Position numbers and translations under genes: made by a program. Below the pieces are notes generated by a model, which did no database searches, was not told where the DNA came from, and saw only the letters and a list, made by a program, of their open reading frames with translations. Shown here in pieces: positions 1 through 5,448 of a stretch of 6,409 bases of DNA. The stretch lies in NCBI RefSeq assembly GCF_009733925.1, contig NZ_WOEI01000041.1, positions 1 to 6,409 of the forward strand. The letters are read 5' to 3'. The stretch comes from Streptobacillus canis. GTDB taxonomy: Bacteria > Fusobacteriota > Fusobacteriia > Fusobacteriales > Leptotrichiaceae. Numbering within the stretch: position 1 is the stretch's first letter; the number at the start of each line of letters is the position of its first letter.

Positions 1-240
1 CTCATCCTTATTGTTCTAATGAGAGAGTAAGTAATGAAAATAATAATAAAATGGTTAGAAGATTTATACCTAAAGGGGTATCTATGGATCATTTAACAAA
101 AAAAGATGTTAAACACATTGAAACATTTATGAATAATTATCCAAGAAAAATTTTCAATGCTTTAACATCTAATCAAGTTTATGAGTGTCTATTAAATCTA
201 GCTTAATTAAACTTTTGGACACTTACTATTTTAATTTAGG
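1..240 (+). mobile_element. Right end of an IS30-family insertion sequence (boundary approximate)
   Basis: The transposase gene stops at 206. About 35 bp of non-coding DNA follow before the stop codon of the next operon, which is the usual length of the tail between an IS30 transposase stop and the terminal inverted repeat. The candidate terminal repeat is the AT-rich stretch from roughly 213 to 240 (core CACTTACTATTTTAATTTAG). The left end lies outside the window, so neither the inverted repeat nor a target duplication can be confirmed. The exact boundary is a guess. Confidence 0.5.
3..206 (+). CDS. IS30-family transposase, C-terminal part (gene enters from left edge)
   Basis: The frame is open from the left edge and ends at TAA. 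It encodes about 67 residues beginning HPYCSNERVSNENNNKMVRR and continuing with FIPKGVSMDHLT and NNYPRKI. This is the typical end of IS30-family DDE transposases, where an ER-x-x-NEN-x-N block with the last catalytic acidic residue is followed by an R-x-F-x-PKG segment and a YPRK segment near the C-terminus. Family members usually have Gly after ER, whereas here it is Val. The protein would cut and join the ends of its own element. The earlier part, including the other two catalytic Asp residues, lies outside the window, so whether the gene is intact cannot be judged. It converges on the gspF-like gene with only about 40 bp between the stops. Confidence 0.85.
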   Translation, partial: HPYCSNERVSNENNNKMVRRFIPKGVSMDHLTKKDVKHIETFMNNYPRKIFNALTSNQVYECLLNLA

Positions 241-247
241 TTTCTTC

Positions 248-1252
248 TCAAACTATCATTTCTCCTATATTTAGCATAGGTAACATCAATGATATTAATA
301 TACTCCCTATTACTATTGCAATTAAAATTATACTTAAAGGTTCAATTATCTTTAATAATATTTTGACTTTATCTCTTACCTTATTACTATATATTTCATT
401 AAGTTTTTCGAAACTATTACAAAGATCACCTGTTTTTTCAGTTATACTTATTATCGCTTTAAATTCATCATCAAAAATTTTTTTATTTATATATATTTTT
501 TTAAGTGAAGTCCCTTTTGAAATTTTTTTTATTATCTTATCCATTTCATATTTAAAATATTCATTTTCTACTATACTTAAATTTTTAACAGCATCATAAA
601 AATCTATTCCTGATTTTAGTTGCATATATATTCCTTGTATATACCTCATCAAAAATATATCTCTATATATTTTAATATCAAATTTTATTTTATCTACATA
701 ATACTTATTAATATATATTATATATTTCAAAAAGAGTATTATCACAACTATACCCAACAATATCCACAATTTATATTTTACTATATTACTTGATACACTT
801 ATTAATATATTTGTCATTAAAGGTAAATCAGCGTTCAAGTCATTATATATCTCTACAAATTTGGGCACAATAACTACCAACATAAATACTAAAATTAACA
901 AAGATGTTAATAATAGTATAAATGGATAACTTAGTATATTCATTACTTCCTTTAATATACCATCTTCAAATTCATATTTTTCTTTTAATATACTAAAAAC
1001 TTCTTTCATATTCCCTGTTTTTTCAGCTATTTCAATATAGCTTAAAAACTCTCTATTGCTGTTTATATTCTTAAAACTTTCTTTTAAACTTTTACCTTTT
1101 TCAAGTTCTTTCTTTAATTTTAATAACTTAAATTTCTCTTTACCTTTATATATATTACACAACACATTTATACTGTCTATAATATCAATTTCACTACTTA
1201 ATAATATAGCTAATCTGCCCACAATTTCTTTTCTAAATTTTTTCTTATTCAT
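248..1252 (-). CDS. GspF/PilC-family inner-membrane platform protein
   Basis: This 334-residue protein has the duplicated T2SSF architecture. The first repeat (about 9-130) contains EIAEKTGNM (74-82) and SYPF (108-111), followed by a membrane segment (about 111-130) and the conserved VPKF...LPLMT stretch (129-147). A second membrane segment covers about 161-182. The second repeat contains ITEKTGDL (270-277) and a last membrane segment (about 303-325) ending LMLPMLNIGEMIV, which is how GspF/PilC proteins normally end. The gene therefore looks full length despite the IS30 end just downstream, although it lacks the longer N-terminal extension of many homologues. In this family the protein sits in the inner membrane and couples the cytoplasmic ATPase to pilin assembly. 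The start ATG overlaps the secretin gene by 8 bp and has GAGGTAG as Shine-Dalgarno. It is the last operon gene, with no hairpin terminator before the IS end. Confidence 0.92.
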   Translation of the reverse strand: MNKKKFRKEIVGRLAILLSSEIDIIDSINVLCNIYKGKEKFKLLKLKKELEKGKSLKESFKNINSNREFLSYIEIAEKTGNMKEVFSILKEKYEFEDGILKEVMNILSYPFILLLTSLLILVFMLVVIVPKFVEIYNDLNADLPLMTNILISVSSNIVKYKLWILLGIVVIILFLKYIIYINKYYVDKIKFDIKIYRDIFLMRYIQGIYMQLKSGIDFYDAVKNLSIVENEYFKYEMDKIIKKISKGTSLKKIYINKKIFDDEFKAIISITEKTGDLCNSFEKLNEIYSNKVRDKVKILLKIIEPLSIILIAIVIGSILISLMLPMLNIGEMIV

Positions 1253-2213
1253 TTAAAATTTCTACCTCAACCTCAACATATATATTCCTTTTTTCTTTAT
1301 TTTTGTTCTTTTTTCTAAATATAGTTGAAAATATGGGCAAACCAGGCGAAGAAATTTCTAAACTTTTACTCTCTCTACCAATATTTGATATGAAGGTATT
1401 AGTCTTATTTTTAAGTAAGACTTTTGTATTAAGTATATTCTTGCTTCTAACTTTCTCTGTTTTAAAACTTGATATTTCAGAATATATTTCAAGTTCTACA
1501 TATTCTTTGTATCCCTTTGTTATAATTCTAGGTTTAATTCTAAAAACAAGCCCTGCTTCACTACTTTGAATGCTTTTCTCAGTCCCTAAAAAATATAGCT
1601 CATCTGTAACCTTTATTTCTCCTATATTATTATCTAAAACTATAAGAGAAGGAAAACTTTTAATATATATGTCCCCACTTTGTTTTAAACTATCAAGATC
1701 TATACCTAAACTACTACTTCCAAAATTTAATAAATTAGTTAACGATAATTTATTATCTAAAAACTTAGAAACTAAATTTTCTCCCTTATTTTCTTCTATC
1801 CTCACATTAAAACCCAATCTATCAAAAAGAGATAAAGAGGTGTCAATAATATTCATTTTAACTATCACTTGTCTTTTTATTCTATCAATATTATAGACTA
1901 TGTCTTTTACTTTTTTAATATTTTCAGCTCTTCCTATAAATATATATTTATCCCCTACTTTTTTTATTTCTACATTATACATATTATTAAGTTTTAATAT
2001 CTCAGATTCATCAATATGCTGTATACTTATTATTTCATATTCATCTTCTTTTTTCTTTTTTTCTACTTTCACTTCTGCTTTATTATTTGTATTAGATTTA
2101 TTCTTAGCTTTATTCTCTTGATAAAACCTAATTTTTTTCATATTTTCTTCAGCAATATATTTTTTCTCTGAAAATGCTAAAATAGAAAAAAGCAAAATAA
2201 TTATTTTTCTCAT
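1245..2213 (-). CDS. Compact secretin (GspD/PilQ-type outer-membrane channel)
   Basis: The protein has 322 residues, much shorter than classical GspD or PilQ (usually 600 or more). Residues 1-15 look like a signal peptide with an AFS cleavage site. A Lys/Asn/Glu-rich, probably disordered linker follows (about 32-58), then one small N-domain (about 59-112), then the secretin core (about 115-321). Core hallmarks are SFPSLIVLDNNIGEIKV (186-202), a GLVFRIKPRIITKG block (221-234) and SPGLPIFSTIFRKK (289-302), which matches the family pattern vP-x-L-x-x-iP-x-l-G-x-lF. The C-terminus is a beta-rich VEVEVEIL. Known secretins form a multimeric gated pore in the outer membrane. No lipobox is seen, so targeting to the outer membrane may need a separate pilotin or none. 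The start ATG overlaps the preceding gene as ATGA and has a good GGGAGAGG ribosome site. Confidence 0.85.
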   Translation of the reverse strand: MRKIIILLFSILAFSEKKYIAEENMKKIRFYQENKAKNKSNTNNKAEVKVEKKKKEDEYEIISIQHIDESEILKLNNMYNVEIKKVGDKYIFIGRAENIKKVKDIVYNIDRIKRQVIVKMNIIDTSLSLFDRLGFNVRIEENKGENLVSKFLDNKLSLTNLLNFGSSSLGIDLDSLKQSGDIYIKSFPSLIVLDNNIGEIKVTDELYFLGTEKSIQSSEAGLVFRIKPRIITKGYKEYVELEIYSEISSFKTEKVRSKNILNTKVLLKNKTNTFISNIGRESKSLEISSPGLPIFSTIFRKKNKNKEKRNIYVEVEVEILNE

Positions 2214-2686
2214 AACCTCTCCCTATAATACCCTATAGATATTTCAAAAAATTCTCCATTTAATCTAATATACATCTCCTGTGTATCAAAAAAAATTTCT
2301 GAGTAATACAAAAATTGCATGAATTCAAAAAAAGATTCTAAAGATCCAGTAAACTTAAACACCGTGTATATTCTATGATAAAATTCATCACTCTCCTTAA
2401 TTATAGGGCTAGATTTATCAACAAGTTTTAGTTTACTATAATTAGCAAAATAGTAAATTGCTTTTAAATAATCATTTTCACTAACTACTACTTTAGCTAT
2501 ATCTTCATCTTTAATAATAATATGCTCAACTACTTCTACATCATCTCTATTATTTAAAATATCTAAATTCTCATTCAAATCCAAAAGCATCTCATTTTTA
2601 GAAATATATTCTGTTCTTCTTTCATAAATATCAAACACACAAAATAGAAGAATAAATAAAGATAAAATATATTTAAACTTTTTCAT
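2210..2686 (-). CDS. PilO/GspM-like bitopic assembly protein
   Basis: The 158-residue protein has a short Lys-rich cytoplasmic start, one membrane segment (about 5-20), a short helical stretch (about 25-47) and a C-terminal alpha/beta domain (about 68-155). The segment FKFTGSLESFFEFMQFLYYS (110-129), followed by beta-type stretches ending ISIGYY, resembles the PilO pattern in which a beta strand and G-x-hydrophobic lead into a helix of the ferredoxin-like fold. In known systems PilO/GspM pairs with PilN/GspL in the inner membrane and links the platform to the secretin. Its position between a PilN/GspL-like gene and the secretin gene matches the canonical N-O-(P)-Q or L-M order. It overlaps the upstream gene by 14 bp and the secretin gene by 4 bp (ATGA). 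The assignment rests on topology and synteny more than on strict motifs. Confidence 0.65.
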   Translation of the reverse strand: MKKFKYILSLFILLFCVFDIYERRTEYISKNEMLLDLNENLDILNNRDDVEVVEHIIIKDEDIAKVVVSENDYLKAIYYFANYSKLKLVDKSSPIIKESDEFYHRIYTVFKFTGSLESFFEFMQFLYYSEIFFDTQEMYIRLNGEFFEISIGYYRERL

Positions 2687-3578
2687 TGCTCAACTCATAT
2701 GCAAAAGAAATTTTTTCATTTTTATCCTTAAATTCTATGATAGAATAATTCCCAAAGTATTTTTCAAGTGACTTTTCATATTGTTCTAATTTTTTTAAAT
2801 TATCAATTTCTCCATATATTTTCCATTTATCATTTAAATACTCAAGGTTTGTATACTCCACACCAAACATTCTACTATTTAAAAAAAACTCTATATCCAT
2901 ATAAAAAGGTTTTTTAAATGATTTTTTCATTTTCAAAATAAACTCTTTATCTATATTTTCTTCTTTAACATTACTTTTTTCTTCTATCTCCTGACTAATA
3001 TCTGCAATTTTTTTATCAATTTCATCACTATTATATTTTTGATAAAAAAACATATACACCAATATAATAATCAAAGTAAAAAAAATAGGGACAACATATT
3101 CTATATAAATTTTTAAACTAAAATTTTTTATTTTATTCAATTCTTTTTTAAATACAAAATCTTTTAATTCTTCATAACCTTTAATTACTATATATCCAAC
3201 AAAATCTTGCCCTTCTTCATAATCTTCTATTGTAAAATCAAGTTTTTCTATTTTCTGATCATACTTTATCGTAAAGTCTTTTAAAATTAAGTAAGTTTTT
3301 TTGTTTATTATCTCAAATAAACTAAAAATTTTTTTTAACCTATAATTTCCATTAAATATGTTACTTATTCTTCTACTTATATCTTTTTCTACTTCTTTTT
3401 TTAATCCATTTATTTCTATCCCTAATATTACATAAATATCTATATTATTAGCTATATTTAATTCATCCAATCCGTCAGTTATATCTAAAAATATATCATC
3501 ATATGTAAATATATATTGATTACCATCTAATTGTATATATATTTTATCTAATACTAAAAGAGTTACATAATTGCTCAA
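2673..3578 (-). CDS. GspL/PilN-like bitopic assembly protein
   Basis: The protein has 301 residues: a cytoplasmic N-terminal region of about 150 residues rich in alternating strands and charged helices, one membrane segment (about 158-179), a short charged helix likely to form a coiled coil (about 185-203), and a periplasmic domain (about 217-299) with a helix-strand-helix-strand pattern and a WKIYGEIDNL strand typical of PilN/GspL ferredoxin-like domains. This topology matches GspL, which joins an actin-like cytoplasmic domain to a PilN-like part. However, the N-terminal region is shorter than usual and I see no clear nucleotide-binding motif of the actin fold. The start is TTG and forms a TTGA overlap with the previous stop. 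No in-frame ATG exists before residue 176, and GAAGTGAT lies a suitable distance upstream. The likely role is inner-membrane alignment complex together with the PilO/GspM-like protein. Confidence 0.6.
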   Translation of the reverse strand: MSNYVTLLVLDKIYIQLDGNQYIFTYDDIFLDITDGLDELNIANNIDIYVILGIEINGLKKEVEKDISRRISNIFNGNYRLKKIFSLFEIINKKTYLILKDFTIKYDQKIEKLDFTIEDYEEGQDFVGYIVIKGYEELKDFVFKKELNKIKNFSLKIYIEYVVPIFFTLIIILVYMFFYQKYNSDEIDKKIADISQEIEEKSNVKEENIDKEFILKMKKSFKKPFYMDIEFFLNSRMFGVEYTNLEYLNDKWKIYGEIDNLKKLEQYEKSLEKYFGNYSIIEFKDKNEKISFAYELSNEKV

Positions 3579-3790
3579 GCTACATCACTTCTATCAACAT
3601 TATCTACTATTCTTACTTTTTCCAATCTTAATATTTCTTTTTCTAACATTTCAACACTATATTTTTCTTGCATTAAAACATCTATAGTTTTTACTTTTTC
3701 AAAACTATATATTAATATTGTAGAAACCATCAATAATATGATAGTTGAAAAAATTGTTACATACATTAAACTTATCCCCTTATTTTTCAT
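3575..3790 (-). CDS. Very short prepilin-like protein (GspK/PilX-type N-terminus)
   Basis: The protein has 71 residues. It begins MKNKG followed by a hydrophobic helix (about 6-28), then a charged amphipathic helix (about 30-60). The basic leader ending in Gly5 followed by a hydrophobic stretch fits a class III (type IV) prepilin peptidase site, with cleavage between G5 and I6. The +5 position is Tyr instead of the usual Glu, a feature known for GspK and some PilX-type minor pilins that cap the filament. There is almost no room for a globular head, so it may be only an N-terminal helix subunit. It has the best Shine-Dalgarno inside the operon (AAGGAGGG, 7 nt from ATG), located within the end of the preceding gene, so it is very likely translated. 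No frameshift that would lengthen it is evident. Confidence 0.7.
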   Translation of the reverse strand: MKNKGISLMYVTIFSTIILLMVSTILIYSFEKVKTIDVLMQEKYSVEMLEKEILRLEKVRIVDNVDRSDVA

Positions 3791-4194
3791 AACTTAACCC
3801 TCCTTAAAATCTTACTTCCATCCTTTTCTAAATTAAGATTCAGATAACCATCATTTATGTAAAAAGAACATTTTGCTTTTTTCAAAATGTATTTTCTATT
3901 AACATACATCCCTTTTTCATCACAACCTATATTTACCTCATCACCTTCATCACTAAAGTTAACCCTAAAATTATATACATATATATCTTTTTTTCCTGTA
4001 ATATATCCTACATCTCTAGTCCTTATTTTTCTAATAATACTACTAACAGTTGTATATATTTCTATTTCATTTTTTAGTATTGATCTTTGTATTTTATTAA
4101 AAATTATCAAATTCCTATTTATGGATAAAAGAAGTATAGTAAAAAATATCATTGATAATATGTAGTCAAGTAATATTTGACCTTTACTTTTCAA
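3787..4194 (-). CDS. Minor pilin-like protein with Asp at mature position 5
   Basis: From TTG at 4194 the protein has 135 residues and begins MKSKG, followed by QILLDYILSMIFFTILLLSI. This is a short basic leader, a cleavage Gly and a hydrophobic helix, as in prepilins. A TTG three codons upstream (4203) gives 138 residues (MRYLKSKG...). I prefer the internal TTG because two sister genes start MKNKG. A weak GAAAGA lies about 12 nt upstream of it. The +5 residue is Asp, not Glu. The head (about residues 40-135) is predicted beta-rich and holds two Cys (91 and 109 in this numbering) that could form a disulfide. It overlaps the previous gene and shares an ATGA overlap with the next. It probably acts as a minor pseudopilin in the pilus or tip, like GspH/I/J or PilV/W; the exact counterpart is unclear. 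Confidence 0.7.
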   Translation of the reverse strand: MKSKGQILLDYILSMIFFTILLLSINRNLIIFNKIQRSILKNEIEIYTTVSSIIRKIRTRDVGYITGKKDIYVYNFRVNFSDEGDEVNIGCDEKGMYVNRKYILKKAKCSFYINDGYLNLNLEKDGSKILRRVKL

Positions 4195-4549
4195 GTATCG
4201 CAAAATCTTTCATATTATTTATACTATAAAAAGCAACTCCTCTATCTATGTATAGATTAAAAGTAATTGATCCTTCTAGATCAAAATTTACTAATCCAAT
4301 AAATTCACTAAATTCTTTAGCATCACTAAAACTACAATTATTACAAATAATATTTTCTATTTTTTCTCTACTAAACCCCTTTATATCCGATAAAACATTT
4401 TGAATAATTTCCATATCTTTTAATTTTTGAATTTGTTTTTTTTCTATAATATGTATATTTCTGATAGTGTAAACATTAGTTAATAATACGATAATAAAAA
4501 TTAGACTTGAAAAGATAGTCTCAATTAACATTTCCCCTTTATTTTTCAT
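4184..4549 (-). CDS. Minor pilin-like protein (prepilin N-terminus, CNNC motif)
   Basis: The 121-residue protein begins MKNKG with EMLIETIFSSLIFIIVLLTN after it. Cleavage between G5 and E6 would leave Glu at +5 of the mature chain, the standard type IV pilin arrangement. The hydrophobic helix runs about 7-27 and is followed by a charged helix (about 33-57) and a small head of about 60 residues. The head contains C69-N-N-C72, a CxxC pair that could form a tight disulfide in the periplasm. It most resembles minor pseudopilins of the GspI/GspJ/PilV kind in its N-terminus, but the head is too short to assign. The ATG forms an ATGA overlap with the prepilin peptidase stop and is preceded by GAGGTTGAT. 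Confidence 0.75.
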   Translation of the reverse strand: MKNKGEMLIETIFSSLIFIIVLLTNVYTIRNIHIIEKKQIQKLKDMEIIQNVLSDIKGFSREKIENIICNNCSFSDAKEFSEFIGLVNFDLEGSITFNLYIDRGVAFYSINNMKDFAILEK

Positions 4550-4953
4550 ATCAACCTCAAATCATGCAATATAAATGACACACACATTGCTGGTGCAAAA
4601 GGTATATATCTCTTTCTTAAAATCAGTCCATATATCAAAGCACTTATATACATTATTTCATAAAACCTTAACAAGAAATATATATCTCTCATCCCAAAAT
4701 ACATTCCAAATACTAGCATTAATTTAATATCCCCCATACCTATAATTTCAATATTTATATAACTTTCAATTAACCAGAAAAAGAAAAACGGTAAAGTAAA
4801 TATTCCCATACCAATATAGCTAGAGTAATAATCCACTTGCTTCAATATAAGTATAAGAATAAATAAAAATATTAGATCTCTATCGTAGATATAACCTTCT
4901 TTTAAATCTACATATGAAATATATGTTAATAATATATAAAGTAAGAAAATCAT
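4546..4953 (-). CDS. Short prepilin peptidase (A24 aspartic protease family), no methyltransferase domain
   Basis: The 135-residue, very hydrophobic protein has about four to six membrane segments. It carries both A24 catalytic aspartates: D16 in YVDLKEGYIYD, the usual D-x-x-x-x-x-I-x-D context, and D75 in the GMGD motif (72-75) followed by IKLM. A further conserved-looking IPFAPA (117-122) matches the (V/I)PFxP block of the family. It would cut the Gly-Phe or Gly-x bonds of the pilin precursors on the cytoplasmic face of the inner membrane. PilD/GspO enzymes usually have 250-290 residues including an N-terminal N-methyltransferase part with Zn-binding Cys pairs. That part is absent here and the only Cys is C123. 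The gene lies right after the major pilin with an ATGA overlap, so enzyme and main substrate are coexpressed. Confidence 0.9.
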   Translation of the reverse strand: MIFLLYILLTYISYVDLKEGYIYDRDLIFLFILILILKQVDYYSSYIGMGIFTLPFFFFWLIESYINIEIIGMGDIKLMLVFGMYFGMRDIYFLLRFYEIMYISALIYGLILRKRYIPFAPAMCVSFILHDLRLI

Positions 4954-5324
4954 TTCTTTTTCCCACTTATTGTATAAATAGCACTTTCTGGTTCACTTAC
5001 ATTTGCGACTATTTTTTCATCTTCAATTAAGAATTCCCCTTTAAATCTACCTACAACAAAGCTATTACTTCCTTCATTGATATTAACTCCTAAATTCTCA
5101 GATTCAGCTAATAATTTTAATATATCTATTTCCTCTGTTCCATCTATACTCATTAGTAGATACATGTTATTTAATTCTGAAACCGCAGAAAATATTTTAG
5201 TTTCATTTGCTCTATCAATGTATTTTGTTATTTTAGGTACAGCAACACTTGCAAGTATAGCTATTATTGCTATTACTGTTATTATTTCAATTAAAGTAAA
5301 ACCTTTATTCTTTTTTCTATTCAT
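4950..5324 (-). CDS. Major type IV pilin / GspG-like pseudopilin precursor
   Basis: The 124-residue protein has a basic leader MNRKKNKG and the prepilin cleavage site G8/F9 followed by TLIEIITVIAIIAILASVAV. Glu13 is +5 of the mature chain and Pro30 is +22, both standard in type IV pilins. Mature length is about 116 residues. An amphipathic helix follows (about 33-59), then a small head with beta-type segments (about 88-120). No Cys is present, so there is no disulfide-bonded D-region as in classical PilA. Compact heads of this kind occur in GspG pseudopilins and ComGC-like competence pilins. It is the first operon gene, 20 bp downstream of a strong promoter and with an unusually G-rich ribosome site, consistent with the filament's most abundant subunit. 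Confidence 0.9.
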   Translation of the reverse strand: MNRKKNKGFTLIEIITVIAIIAILASVAVPKITKYIDRANETKIFSAVSELNNMYLLMSIDGTEEIDILKLLAESENLGVNINEGSNSFVVGRFKGEFLIEDEKIVANVSEPESAIYTISGKKK

Positions 5325-5326
5325 AT

Positions 5327-5338
5327 CCCCCTCCCCTT
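5327..5338 (-). promoter_or_regulatory. Very G-rich ribosome binding site of the major pilin gene
   Basis: On the minus strand the sequence AAGGGGAGGGGG ends two bases before the ATG. In such an AT-rich genome this purine block stands out. The first part (AAGGGGAGG) places a Shine-Dalgarno core at a normal distance. It begins essentially at the predicted transcript 5' end. Confidence 0.65.
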
Positions 5339-5344
5339 ACACCT

Positions 5345-5373
5345 ATTCTACAACTTAAATTTCTTTTTGTCAA
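5345..5373 (-). promoter_or_regulatory. Sigma70-type promoter of the pilus/secretion operon
   Basis: Read on the minus strand, a perfect -35 TTGACA (5368-5373) is followed by exactly 17 bp and a -10 TAGAAT (5345-5350). Transcription would start near 5338, giving a leader of only about 14 nt before the pilin ATG, so there is no room for a riboswitch or attenuator. An AT-rich tandem repeat lies immediately upstream of the -35 and may act as an UP element. Confidence 0.85.
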
Positions 5374-5398
5374 TTAAATTTTAATTAAATTTTAATTA
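5372..5398. repeat. 11-bp AT-rich tandem repeat between divergent promoters
   Basis: AATTAAATTTT is present twice in perfect tandem (5372-5382 and 5383-5393), followed by a partial third copy AATTA (5394-5398). The period of 11 bp is close to one helical turn. It lies directly upstream of the -35 boxes of both the operon promoter and the coaX promoter candidate, so it could be an UP element or a binding site shared by both, or simple AT-rich drift. Confidence 0.6.
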
Positions 5399-5399
5399 T

Positions 5400-5428
5400 T
5401 TTACTTTTGTTATACAATTTGATAAAAT
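5400..5428 (+). promoter_or_regulatory. Probable coaX promoter
   Basis: A -35-like TTTACT (5400-5405) is 17 bp from TAAAAT (5423-5428), which is preceded by TG one base away, forming an extended -10 (TGATAAAAT). The start would fall near 5435, so the leader to the coaX ATG would be only about 14 nt and begin at the GAGGTGAT ribosome site. The -35 matches consensus at four of six positions. Confidence 0.55.
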
Positions 5429-5448
5429 ATATCTGAGGTGATGAAAAT

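Noticed and set aside
207..247. Operon terminator between the IS30 transposase stop and the gspF-like stop
   Set aside because: No inverted repeat followed by a T run could be found on either strand in this short gap.
363..2121. Several + strand ORFs opposite the gspF-like and secretin genes
   Set aside because: They are low-complexity, hydrophobic translations antisense to genes with strong family motifs and consistent overlaps, as expected by chance in AT-rich DNA.
3887..4165. + strand ORF opposite the Asp-type minor pilin
   Set aside because: Its Ile/Leu/Ser-rich composition is that of antisense to AT-rich coding DNA. No ribosome site or family features are seen.
5325..5344. Riboswitch or attenuator ahead of the pilin gene
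   Set aside because: The predicted leader is only about 14 nt, too short for any structured element.
5077..5358. + strand ORF opposite the major pilin gene
   Set aside because: It crosses the operon promoter and ribosome site and is antisense to an unmistakable prepilin.
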